Below are positions 52,559-60,584 of a stretch of DNA of 64,000 nt, one piece after another. Source of the DNA: Gemmobacter caeni (GTDB lineage Bacteria; Pseudomonadota; Alphaproteobacteria; Rhodobacterales; Rhodobacteraceae); the NCBI RefSeq assembly GCF_003054195.1, contig NZ_QBKP01000007.1, positions 186,001-250,000 of the forward strand, given 5' to 3'. The translations under genes were made by a program, and so were the position numbers. The notes under the pieces are model-generated. The model worked only from the letters and a program-made list of their open reading frames with translations, was not told the origin of the DNA and made no database searches. Positions within the stretch are counted from its first letter, which is position 1. Each line of letters starts with the position of its first letter.

Positions 52559-53324
52559 CGGCAGCGCGGTCCGGTTGCTGGAGGCCGGATCCGGCGCGGC
52601 GCTGCTGCTGATCCACGGCGTCGGCCTTCGGGCCGAGGCCTGGGGGCCGCAGATCGGGGCGCTGGCCGACACCGCGCATGTGATCGCGGTGGACATGCCG
52701 GGCCATGGCGGCAGCGACCCGCTGCCCGAAGGCGCGCGCCTGCCCGACTATGTCTCCTGGGTGGCGCAGGTAGTGGAGTCGCTGGCCCTTGGGCCGGTCG
52801 CGCTGGCGGGGCATTCGATGGGTGCGCTGATCGCCGGGGGCCTCGCGGTTGAACGCCCGGATCTCGTGCGCGGGGTTGCACTTCTGAACGGCGTGCATCG
52901 TCGCAGTCCCGAGGCGCGCGCGGCGGTCGAGGCGCGGGCGACGGAAATCGCGACCGGGGCCAACGGGATCGAGGTGCCTTTGGCGCGCTGGTTCGGGCCG
53001 GGGGACGAGGCGGCGCGCGATCAGGTTGCGGGCTTGCTGCGCAGGGTCGATGCGGCGGGCTATGCCGCCGCCTATCGCGCCTTCGCGGAAGGTGATGATG
53101 TCTATGCCGACCGCCTGTCGGCCATCTGTTGTCCGCTGCTGGTGCTGACGGGTGACGGAGATGCCAACTCGACCCCGGCGATGACCGAGGCGATGGCCGC
53201 CATGGCGCCGCAGGGCCGGGCGGTCGTGATTGCCGGGCACCGCCATATGGTCAACCTCACCGCGCCCGAGGCGGTGACGGCCGAGATGAAACGCTGGCTT
53301 GCAACGATGGAGGCGCAGGCATGA
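52530..53324 (+). CDS. Alpha/beta hydrolase
   Basis: A 264-residue alpha/beta-hydrolase. The oxyanion-hole region is LLIHGVGLRAEAWG, the nucleophile elbow LAGHSMGALIAGG with Ser, the acid residue is in TGDGDANSTP and the catalytic His in AGHRHMVNLTAPEAV. This set fits esterases, lactonases or enol-lactone hydrolases. In this operon it may open a lactone or ester made by the luciferase-like monooxygenase (54245). Initiation at 52530 or 52533 (adjacent ATGs) lies inside the DUF1185 gene. Confidence 0.88.
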   Translation: MMSRTLRLSDGSAVRLLEAGSGAALLLIHGVGLRAEAWGPQIGALADTAHVIAVDMPGHGGSDPLPEGARLPDYVSWVAQVVESLALGPVALAGHSMGALIAGGLAVERPDLVRGVALLNGVHRRSPEARAAVEARATEIATGANGIEVPLARWFGPGDEAARDQVAGLLRRVDAAGYAAAYRAFAEGDDVYADRLSAICCPLLVLTGDGDANSTPAMTEAMAAMAPQGRAVVIAGHRHMVNLTAPEAVTAEMKRWLATMEAQA

Positions 53325-54241
53325 CCGGAACCCCGCTGGACCCCCGCGCGCTGCGCGATGCCTTTGGCTGTTTCATGACCGGGGTGACCGTGGTCACCGC
53401 CCTCGGGCCGGATGGCAAGCCCTTGGGCTTTACCGCCAATTCCTTCTCCTCCGTCTCACTCGATCCGCCGCTGCTGCTGGTGTCCATTGCCAACAGTTCG
53501 ATCAACCGCGCCGCTTTTGAAAGCGCGCCGGGCTTTGCCGTGAACATTCTGGCCGAGGGGCAGAAGGATGTTTCCGCCACTTTCGCGCGGCCGGTGGAGG
53601 ATCGCTTTGCCACCGTCTACTGGCGCAAGGGGCCGGTCGGCTCACCGCTGATCGCGGGGGTTTCGGCATGGTTCGACTGCACGCTGGAACAGGCCGTTGC
53701 GGCGGGGGATCACACCATTCTTATTGGCCGCATCGGCGGGTTCGAGGCCACGCCTGCGCCGGGGCTGGGCTATTACCGCGGCGCCTATGTCACCCCGGCC
53801 CAGACGGCGGCGCAACTGCCGACCGGGCCCGATGTCGTGATCTCGGCTATTCTGGAGGCGGGTGGCCAGATCCTGTTGATGGATGACGGGCAGGGCGGGC
53901 TGACTCTGCCCACCGCGCGGGTGGGCCGCGAAGGTGTCCAGACCGCGCTTGCGCAGTTGATCGCCGCGACCGGGCTGACCGCAGCGCCGGGCTCGATCTA
54001 CGCCGTTTACGAAGATGTCGCGCAGGGACGGCAGCATATCGCCTTCCGCTGCGCCGCCGAGACAGGCCGCCCCGCACGCGGCGCTTTCGTTGACCTGACA
54101 GCCGAAGGCGTGGCCGACGTGACGGACCCGGCGATGCGCGTCATGCTGGAGCGGTTGGCCGACGAGGCGCGGATCGGCAATTACGGCATCTATTTCGGGA
54201 CCCACGAACAGGGACGCGTGCAAAGGACCGGGGAAAGGTAA
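53321..54241 (+). CDS. Flavin reductase with C-terminal Nudix-like extension
   Basis: The first 160 residues form a flavin reductase-like (HpaC/RutF type) domain: FGCFMTGVTVVTALGPDGKPLGFTANSFSSVSLDPPLLL in outline, then FAVNILAEGQKDVSATFA. Normal proteins end near residue 165. Here about 140 residues follow, with a pattern recalling a degenerate Nudix fold (ILEAGGQILLMDDGQGGLTLPTAR), but no intact Nudix box. The reductase should supply reduced FMN to the adjacent luciferase-like monooxygenase. It overlaps the hydrolase stop by 4 bases. Confidence 0.88.
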   Translation: MTGTPLDPRALRDAFGCFMTGVTVVTALGPDGKPLGFTANSFSSVSLDPPLLLVSIANSSINRAAFESAPGFAVNILAEGQKDVSATFARPVEDRFATVYWRKGPVGSPLIAGVSAWFDCTLEQAVAAGDHTILIGRIGGFEATPAPGLGYYRGAYVTPAQTAAQLPTGPDVVISAILEAGGQILLMDDGQGGLTLPTARVGREGVQTALAQLIAATGLTAAPGSIYAVYEDVAQGRQHIAFRCAAETGRPARGAFVDLTAEGVADVTDPAMRVMLERLADEARIGNYGIYFGTHEQGRVQRTGER

Positions 54242-54244
54242 CCC

Positions 54245-55282
54245 ATGAAATTCTCACTTTTCATCCATATGGAGCGCGTCTCGGCCGAAGAGGACCAGAA
54301 GCAGCTTTACGACGAGATGATCGCACTGTGCCGGATTGCCGACGAAGGCGGGATGCATGCCATCTGGACGGGTGAACATCACGGCATGAACTTCACCATC
54401 GCGCCCAATCCGCTGTTGAACCTCGTCGATCTGGCGCATCAGACGAAGAACGTGCGTCTGGGCACCGGCACAGTGATCGCGCCGTTCTGGCATCCGATCC
54501 GGCTGGCGGGCGAGGCGGCGATGGCCGACATCATCACCGGCGGGCGGCTGGAACTGGGTATCGCACGCGGCGCCTACAACTTCGAATACGAACGGCTGAT
54601 GCCGGGGATGGATGCCTGGGGCGCGGGCGGCCGGATGCGCGAGCTGGTGCCGGCCATCAAGGCGCTGTGGCAGGGCGATTATGCCCATGACGGCGAATAT
54701 TGGCAGTTCCCGAAAACCACCTCCGCGCCCTTGCCGATGCAGCAGCCGCACCCGCCGATCTGGGTGGCGGCGCGTGATCCGAACAGCCATGAATTTGCCG
54801 TCTCGCAGGGCTGCAACGTGCAGGTGACGCCGCTGCATCTGGGCGATGAGGAAGTGCAAAGCCTGATGGAGCGTTTCAACGCGGCCTGCGCCAAATTCCC
54901 TGAGATCGCCCGGCCCAGGATCATGGTCCTGCGCCACACCTATGTCGCGGATAGCGAGGCCGATGCGCAGCAGGGCGCGGAGGAGCTGAACATGTTCTAC
55001 AACTACTTCGGCGCCTGGTTCAAAAATGAACGTCCCATCTCGATGGGTCTGATCGAAACGCTGACCCCTGAGGATGTCGCCGCCCATCCGTTCTATTCAG
55101 CCGAGGCGATGCGCAAGAACCAGATCATTGGCGAGGCGCCCGAGGTTATCGAACGCATCAAATCCTATGAGGCGATGGGCTATGATGAGTTCAGCTTCTG
55201 GATCGACAGCGGCATGAGCTTCGCGCGGAAGAAGGCTTCGCTCGAACGCTTTATCCGTGACGTGATGCCCGCCTTCGCCTGA
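54245..55282 (+). CDS. LLM-class (luciferase-like) flavin-dependent monooxygenase
   Basis: The 345-residue TIM-barrel flavoprotein has bacterial-luciferase features: WTGEHHGMNF near residue 42-51, VRLGTGTVIAPFWHPIRLAGEAAMAD and GRLELGIARGAYNFEYERL. It would use reduced FMN from the 53321 reductase to oxygenate a substrate, as in Baeyer-Villiger or ring-cleaving reactions known for this class. It follows the reductase stop by 3 bases. The nearby ALDHs suggest that an aldehyde is produced later in the pathway. Confidence 0.9.
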   Translation: MKFSLFIHMERVSAEEDQKQLYDEMIALCRIADEGGMHAIWTGEHHGMNFTIAPNPLLNLVDLAHQTKNVRLGTGTVIAPFWHPIRLAGEAAMADIITGGRLELGIARGAYNFEYERLMPGMDAWGAGGRMRELVPAIKALWQGDYAHDGEYWQFPKTTSAPLPMQQPHPPIWVAARDPNSHEFAVSQGCNVQVTPLHLGDEEVQSLMERFNAACAKFPEIARPRIMVLRHTYVADSEADAQQGAEELNMFYNYFGAWFKNERPISMGLIETLTPEDVAAHPFYSAEAMRKNQIIGEAPEVIERIKSYEAMGYDEFSFWIDSGMSFARKKASLERFIRDVMPAFA

Positions 55283-55291
55283 GGACAGACC

Positions 55292-56749
55292 ATGGACCGT
55301 TTCCAGCACTATATCGACGGGCGTTTCGAGGATGCCGCGCAGGGGTTCGACAGCATCGACCCCGCGACCGGCACGCCTTGGGCGCGGATGCCCGCCGCCT
55401 CGGCCGAAGATGTGGGCCGGGCGGTGGTGGCGGCGGACCGGGCCTTTGGCACCTGGGCCGCGACCACGGCGACCGCGCGGGGCAAGCTGCTTTATCGTCT
55501 GGCCGATCTGGTGCAGGAAGCGGCGCCGCGTCTGGCAGCGCTGGAAACCCGTGATACCGGCAAGATCATCCGCGAGACCAGCGCGCAGATCGCCTATGTC
55601 GCGGAGTACTATCGCTATTACGCAGGGTTGGCCGACAAGATCGAGGGCGCGCATCTGCCCATCGACAAACCGGATATGGAGGTCTGGCTGCGGCGTGAAC
55701 CCGTGGGCGTGGTGGCGGCCATCGTGCCGTGGAACAGCCAGCTGTTCCTCAGCGCGGTGAAGCTGGGCCCGGCGCTGGCTGCGGGCTGCACGGTGGTGCT
55801 GAAGGCCAGCGAGGACGGCCCCGCGCCGCTGTTGGAATTTGCCCGACTGGTCGATCAGGCGGGGTTCCCGGCAGGGGTCGTGAACATCCTGACCGGCGGG
55901 CCCGAGGCGGGGGTGGCGCTGACCACCCATCCGAAGGTTGCCCATATCGCCTTCACCGGCGGGCCGGAGACCGCGCGGCATATCGTGCGCGCGTCTGCCG
56001 AAAACCTTGCGAAAACCTCACTGGAACTTGGCGGCAAGTCACCCTTCATCGTGTTTGACGACGCCGATCTGGACAGCGCAGCCAATGCGCAGGTGGCAGG
56101 CATCTTCGCGGCCACCGGGCAAAGCTGTGTCGCCGGTTCGCGCCTGCTGGTGCAGCGCAGCGTGAAGGATGCTTTCCTTGCCCGGCTGAAGGCCAAGGCC
56201 GAGGCGGTGGCCATCGGCGCCCCCGATGCGATGGAAACCGAGGTCGGCCCGCTGTGCACCGCGCGGCAGCGCGACCGGCTGCACGGGCTGGTGACGGAAA
56301 CGCTGGCGGCGGGGGCAAAGCTCGTGACCGGCGGGCAGATGCCGCAAGGCGCGGGTTTTTACTATCCGCCGACGATCCTTGATTGTTCCGACGTGCCCGA
56401 TGCGCCTTCGGTCAGGCAAGAACTGTTTGGCCCGGTCCTATCCGTCGTCACCTTCGATACCGAGGCCGAGGCGCTGCAACTGGCCAATGACACCGCCTAT
56501 GGCCTTGCCTCGGGCGTGTTCACCCGCAGTCTGACGCGGGCGCACCGGATGATCCGCGGTATCCGCGCCGGGATCGTCTGGGTGAATACCTATCGCGCCG
56601 TTTCTCCCATCGCGCCTTTTGGTGGCCACGGTCTTTCCGGCCATGGCCGCGAGGGCGGGCTGGCGGCGGCGCTGGACTACACGACGGTGAAGACCGTGTG
56701 GCTGCGCACCTCGGACGATCCGATCCCGGACCCGTTCGTCATGCGCTGA
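55292..56749 (+). CDS. Aldehyde dehydrogenase (pathway copy 1)
   Basis: A 485-residue NAD-dependent ALDH with VPWNSQLFLSAVKLGPALAAG, FTGGPETARHI, the base motif LELGGKSPFIVFDDADLD and the nucleophile in ATGQSCVAGSR. The C-terminus (FGGHGLSGHGREGGLAA) is of the betaine-aldehyde/HpcC-like group. It comes 9 bases after the monooxygenase gene and before the polyamine-type binding protein. It probably oxidises an aldehyde from the pathway; the substrate is not defined by sequence. Confidence 0.9.
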   Translation: MDRFQHYIDGRFEDAAQGFDSIDPATGTPWARMPAASAEDVGRAVVAADRAFGTWAATTATARGKLLYRLADLVQEAAPRLAALETRDTGKIIRETSAQIAYVAEYYRYYAGLADKIEGAHLPIDKPDMEVWLRREPVGVVAAIVPWNSQLFLSAVKLGPALAAGCTVVLKASEDGPAPLLEFARLVDQAGFPAGVVNILTGGPEAGVALTTHPKVAHIAFTGGPETARHIVRASAENLAKTSLELGGKSPFIVFDDADLDSAANAQVAGIFAATGQSCVAGSRLLVQRSVKDAFLARLKAKAEAVAIGAPDAMETEVGPLCTARQRDRLHGLVTETLAAGAKLVTGGQMPQGAGFYYPPTILDCSDVPDAPSVRQELFGPVLSVVTFDTEAEALQLANDTAYGLASGVFTRSLTRAHRMIRGIRAGIVWVNTYRAVSPIAPFGGHGLSGHGREGGLAAALDYTTVKTVWLRTSDDPIPDPFVMR

Positions 56750-56778
56750 AAACTGAAAACACAACAGGGAAGAATGCC

Positions 56779-57789
56779 ATGAAGAAAACGATGTTCGCGC
56801 TGGCCGTCGCCAGCGCCCTGACGGCGCATGCCGCCATGGCCGAGGATATGGTCTTCACCTCCTGGGGCGGCACAACCCAGGATGCGCAGGCCGCCAACTG
56901 GGCCCAGCCCTTCACCGAGAAAACCGGCACTGGTGTGATGCAGGACGGGCCAACCGACTATGGCAAGATCAAAGCCATGGTCGAGGCGGGTGCCGTGACC
57001 TGGGATGTGGTCGATGCGGAATTTGACTGGGCGCTGCAAGCGGGGAAGCAGGGCCTGTTGGAGCCGCTGGATTTCACGGTGATCGACAAGGCGAAGCTCG
57101 ACCCGCGCTTCGTGTCGGATTACGCGGTGGGCTCGTTCTATTATTCCTTCGTTCTGGGCTGGAACCCGGCAAATTTCAGCGATGCGCAGCCCGCCACGCT
57201 GGCCGATCTGTTCGACACCACCAAATTTCCCGGCAAGCGGACCTTCTACAAATGGTCGGCCCCCGGTGTGATCGAGGCGGCGCTGCTGGCCGATGGCGTG
57301 GCCCCGGATGCGCTCTATCCGCTGGATCTGGACCGGGCGTTTGCCAAGCTGGATACCATCAAGTCCGATATCATCTGGTGGGAAGGGGGCGCGCAGTCGC
57401 AGCAGCTTCTCGCCTCCGGCGAGGCGCCGATCGGTTTCTTCTGGAACGGCCGTCTGGCCGCGCTGCAAGCTGACGGTATGCGGGTCGGCATCAGCTGGGA
57501 CCAGAACATTACCGCCGCCGACGCGCTGGTCGTGCCGAAGGGCACCGCCCACAAGGACGCCGCGATGAAGTTCATCGCCCAAGCGACCAGTGCGGAGGGG
57601 CAGGCCGCCTTTGCCGCCGCGACCGGCTATGCGCCCGTTAACCTCGGGTCGGCCGATCTGATGGACCCGGCGGTTCGTGCCACGCTGCCCGATGCGCAAA
57701 CGGCGGTGCAGGTGAATGCCGACATGGCCTATTGGGCCGAGCACCGCGACGAGATCGGCAACCGCTGGTACGCCTGGCAGGCACAGTAA
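56779..57789 (+). CDS. Polyamine/opine-type periplasmic binding protein (PotD-like)
   Basis: The 336-residue protein starts MKKTMFALAVASALTAHAAMA (signal peptide, cleaved before ED), followed by a class II binding fold: VFTSWGGTTQDAQAANWAQPF, YGKIKAMVEAGAVTWDVVDAE and IIWWEGGAQSQQLLASGEAPI. This matches the PotD/PotF family, which also binds opines and other amino-group compounds. It is the receptor for the permeases and ATPase encoded next. An AGGGAAG box precedes ATG 56779. Confidence 0.9.
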   Translation: MKKTMFALAVASALTAHAAMAEDMVFTSWGGTTQDAQAANWAQPFTEKTGTGVMQDGPTDYGKIKAMVEAGAVTWDVVDAEFDWALQAGKQGLLEPLDFTVIDKAKLDPRFVSDYAVGSFYYSFVLGWNPANFSDAQPATLADLFDTTKFPGKRTFYKWSAPGVIEAALLADGVAPDALYPLDLDRAFAKLDTIKSDIIWWEGGAQSQQLLASGEAPIGFFWNGRLAALQADGMRVGISWDQNITAADALVVPKGTAHKDAAMKFIAQATSAEGQAAFAAATGYAPVNLGSADLMDPAVRATLPDAQTAVQVNADMAYWAEHRDEIGNRWYAWQAQ

Positions 57790-57802
57790 CGCCTGATCGC
57801 CC

Positions 57803-57831
57803 GCCCGGATGCCCGCCGTGCGCATCCGGGC
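57803..57831 (+). promoter_or_regulatory. Intercistronic hairpin after the polyamine-type binding-protein gene
   Basis: GCCCGGATGC (57803-57812) and GCATCCGGGC (57822-57831) form a perfect 10-bp stem with a 9-base loop, between the binding-protein stop and the permease ribosome-binding site (TGGAGG). There is no T-run. A 3-prime-stabilising or partial-termination element that keeps the binding protein more abundant than the permeases is the usual role. Confidence 0.6.
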
Positions 57832-57859
57832 CCTGTCCCGACTTTCTGGAGGTTCTGCA

Positions 57860-58696
57860 ATGCTCTCCGCCACTTCCGGCGGCCGCGGTTCGGGGTTGGG
57901 CTTCGCCATGCCCGCGATCCTGCTGCTGCTGGCTTTCTTCGTCATCCCCGTCGCATTCCTGCTGATGCGTTCGGTGACCGAGCCTGCGCCGGGCCTGCAG
58001 AACTATGCGACCCTGCTGGGCAGCACGACCTATGCGAAGATCTTCTTCAACACCTTCTTCGTGGCAGGGGTGGTGACGGCCATCACCGTGCTGATCGCTT
58101 TCCCCGTTGCCTGGGCACTGGCCATCATGCCCGCCCGCTGGTCGGCGGTGATCTTTGCGGTCATCCTGCTGTCAATGTGGACCAATCTGCTGGCCCGCAC
58201 CTATGCCTGGATGGTGCTGCTGCAACAGACGGGCCTGATCAACCGTATGCTGAAGGCCATCGGGCTGATCGACCAGCCGCTGCAACTGACCAACAACCTG
58301 ATCGGCGTGACCATCGGCATGGTCTATATCATGCTTCCTTTCATGATCCTGCCGCTGCTGGGCGTCATCAGGAAGATCGACCCCGCCATCCTGCAAGCCG
58401 CCGCGCTGTGCGGTGCCACCAGGGCGCAGGCCCTGCGCCGGGTGCTGCTGCCGCTGGCAGGGCCGGGGCTGGCCTCTGGCGGGCTGATGGTCTTCGTGAT
58501 GTCGCTGGGCTATTTCGTCACGCCCTCGCTACTGGGCGGGACGGCCAACATGATGCTGGCCGAGTTGATCGCCCAACAGGTGCAAAGCCTTGTGAACTGG
58601 GGCATGGGCGGCGCGGCTGCCTTCGTGCTGCTGGTCGTCACGCTCGGCCTTTATGCCGTGCAACTGCGGTTCTTCGATCAGGCGGAGGCGCGCTGA
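57860..58696 (+). CDS. Polyamine-type ABC transporter permease 1 (PotB-like)
   Basis: A 278-residue membrane protein with six predicted helices. The PotB-type cytoplasmic EAA loop appears as PAILQAAALCGATRAQALRRVLLP (residues about 175-198). Its N-terminus is GLGFAMPAILLLLAFFVIPV. A TGGAGG box lies just upstream of ATG 57860. It forms a heterodimer with the 58696 product. The stop overlaps the next start by one base (TGATG). Confidence 0.92.
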   Translation: MLSATSGGRGSGLGFAMPAILLLLAFFVIPVAFLLMRSVTEPAPGLQNYATLLGSTTYAKIFFNTFFVAGVVTAITVLIAFPVAWALAIMPARWSAVIFAVILLSMWTNLLARTYAWMVLLQQTGLINRMLKAIGLIDQPLQLTNNLIGVTIGMVYIMLPFMILPLLGVIRKIDPAILQAAALCGATRAQALRRVLLPLAGPGLASGGLMVFVMSLGYFVTPSLLGGTANMMLAELIAQQVQSLVNWGMGGAAAFVLLVVTLGLYAVQLRFFDQAEAR

Positions 58697-59496
58697 TGCT
58701 TCTGGATTTCGACAAGCTGGGCGCGTGGAAATGGGCGCTGTCGGCCATCTGTGCAGTGATGGCGCTGTTTCTGCTGCTGCCGATCCTGTTCATCGTGGCG
58801 CTGTCTTTCGGATCGTCCCGCTGGCTGATCTTTCCGCCACCGGGCTGGACGCTCAAATGGTATGAGGAGCTGTTCGCCGATCCGCGCTGGATCGGGGCGG
58901 CGCTGACCTCGGCCAAGATCGGGGTCATCGTCATGGTGCTGTCGGTGGTGCTGGGGTTGCTGGCCTCGATGGCGCTGGTGCGCGGCACCTTCCGGGGCCG
59001 GGCGGTGCTGCGTGCCTTCTTCCTGACGCCGATGGTGCTGCCGGTGGTCATCGTCGCCGTGGCGCTTTACGCGGCCTTCCTGCGGTTGGGGCTGAACGGC
59101 ACCTTGCCCGGTTTTGTTATCGCACATCTGATCGTGGCGCTGCCTTTTGCCATCATCACCATCTCCGGCGCGCTGGAAACCTTTGACCCTTCGATCGAGG
59201 ATGCGGCCATCCTCTGCGGGGCAAGCCCGTGGGAGGCGCGGCTGCGCGTCACCCTGCCGGGCATCCGCCATGGCCTGTTCTCGGCCGCGATCTTTTCCTT
59301 CCTCATCTCCTGGGATGAGGTGGTGCTGGCGATCTTCATGGCCTCCCCCGCGCTTCAGACGCTTCCCGTGAAGGTCTGGACGACGCTGCGGCAGGATCTG
59401 ACCCCGGTGATCGCCGCCGCCTCCACCCTGCTTGTCGCGCTGACGGTGATCCTGATGATCGTCGCCGCCCTGATCCGCAAAGGCAAATCCGAATGA
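58696..59496 (+). CDS. Polyamine-type ABC transporter permease 2 (PotC-like)
   Basis: A 266-residue membrane protein of the PotC type. The first helix is WALSAICAVMALFLLLPILFIVALSF and the EAA loop is PSIEDAAILCGASPWEARLRVTLP. It partners the permease at 57860. The ATG is at 58696 in the TGATG overlap, giving the family-normal N-terminus; longer frames upstream translate the previous gene out of frame. Confidence 0.92.
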   Translation: MLLDFDKLGAWKWALSAICAVMALFLLLPILFIVALSFGSSRWLIFPPPGWTLKWYEELFADPRWIGAALTSAKIGVIVMVLSVVLGLLASMALVRGTFRGRAVLRAFFLTPMVLPVVIVAVALYAAFLRLGLNGTLPGFVIAHLIVALPFAIITISGALETFDPSIEDAAILCGASPWEARLRVTLPGIRHGLFSAAIFSFLISWDEVVLAIFMASPALQTLPVKVWTTLRQDLTPVIAAASTLLVALTVILMIVAALIRKGKSE

Positions 59497-60581
59497 CCAC
59501 GCCCTTCCTGCACATCAACGGCATCCGCAAGACCTATGGCGATGTCGTGGCGACCGATCATGTGGAGCTTTCCATCGCAGAAGGCGAGTTCATGACCTTC
59601 CTCGGCCCATCAGGCTCCGGCAAGTCCACCACGCTTTATATTCTGGCAGGCTTTCAGGACCCGACGGCGGGCGACATCCGCCTGCGCGGGCAGTCGATCC
59701 TGCGCACGCCTTCGCACAAGCGCAACATCGGCATGGTGTTCCAGCGCTATACCCTTTTCCCGCATCTGAGCGTGGGCGAGAACGTCGCCTTCCCGCTGCG
59801 CGTGCGCCGGATGGGGCAGGCCGAGGTGGCAGCAAAGGTGAAGCGCGCGCTGTCACTGGTGAGGCTGGACGGGTTCGAGGACCGGATGCCGGCCAGGATG
59901 TCGGGCGGCCAGCAGCAGCGCGTGGCCCTTGCGCGGGCGTTGGTCTATGATCCTCCGGTCCTTCTGATGGACGAGCCGCTTTCTGCGCTGGACAAGAAGC
60001 TGCGCGAGGAAATCCAGTTCGAGATCCGCCGCATCCATCAGGAAACCGGGGTGACCATCCTCTACGTCACACACGATCAGGAAGAGGCGCTGCGCCTGTC
60101 GGATCGCATCGCCATCTTCAACCGTGGCAAGATCGAACAGGTCGGCACTGGGCCGGAGCTTTACGCCAACCCCGCCACGCATTTCGTGGCCGATTTCATC
60201 GGGGACAGCGCCTTTCTTTCGGGCCGTCTGGCCTCATTGAAGGGTGGCCGCGCTGCGATCCGGTTCGAGGGTGGGCAGCAGATCGTCGACGTGCCGCTGC
60301 ATGGTGCGGGACAGGAAGGGCAGGCGGCCGATCTGATGCTGCGCCCCGAGCGGATGGAATTGACACCCGAGGCGGGACCGGCGGGCGCCTCGCTGCCGGT
60401 GACGGTGCAGGACATCACTTTTCTCGGCAATTGCACTTCGGTCGCGGCGCGCACCGACTGGGGCGATGCGCTGACCGTGCGGCTGAACTTCGGTCATCCG
60501 CTGGCAGGCCGCGTGGCGCGCGGTGACCGGCTGAACGTGCGCTGGTCGCCCGAGGCCGCCCATGCCTTCGTGCGGGGGTAA
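59493..60581 (+). CDS. Polyamine-type ABC transporter ATP-binding protein (PotA-like)
   Basis: The 362-residue ATPase has Walker [10 protein letters not shown], the signature [15 protein letters not shown], Walker [19 protein letters not shown] and an H-loop in [10 protein letters not shown]. It also has a C-terminal TOBE domain (about residues 270-350, with LRPERMEL) typical of PotA/UgpC-type importers. It starts with a 4-base overlap with the permease stop. Together with 56779-59496 it makes a complete importer. Confidence 0.93.
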   Translation: MTTPFLHINGIRKTYGDVVATDHVELSIAEGEFMTFLGPSGSGKSTTLYILAGFQDPTAGDIRLRGQSILRTPSHKRNIGMVFQRYTLFPHLSVGENVAFPLRVRRMGQAEVAAKVKRALSLVRLDGFEDRMPARMSGGQQQRVALARALVYDPPVLLMDEPLSALDKKLREEIQFEIRRIHQETGVTILYVTHDQEEALRLSDRIAIFNRGKIEQVGTGPELYANPATHFVADFIGDSAFLSGRLASLKGGRAAIRFEGGQQIVDVPLHGAGQEGQAADLMLRPERMELTPEAGPAGASLPVTVQDITFLGNCTSVAARTDWGDALTVRLNFGHPLAGRVARGDRLNVRWSPEAAHAFVRG

Positions 60582-60584
60582 GCG

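Noticed and set aside
51956-55282. Rut pyrimidine-degradation pathway (LLM oxygenase, flavin reductase and hydrolase as RutA/F/D)
   Set aside because: No RutB or RutC and no uracil permease are present, and the importer is of polyamine type. DUF1185 and two ALDHs do not belong to Rut.
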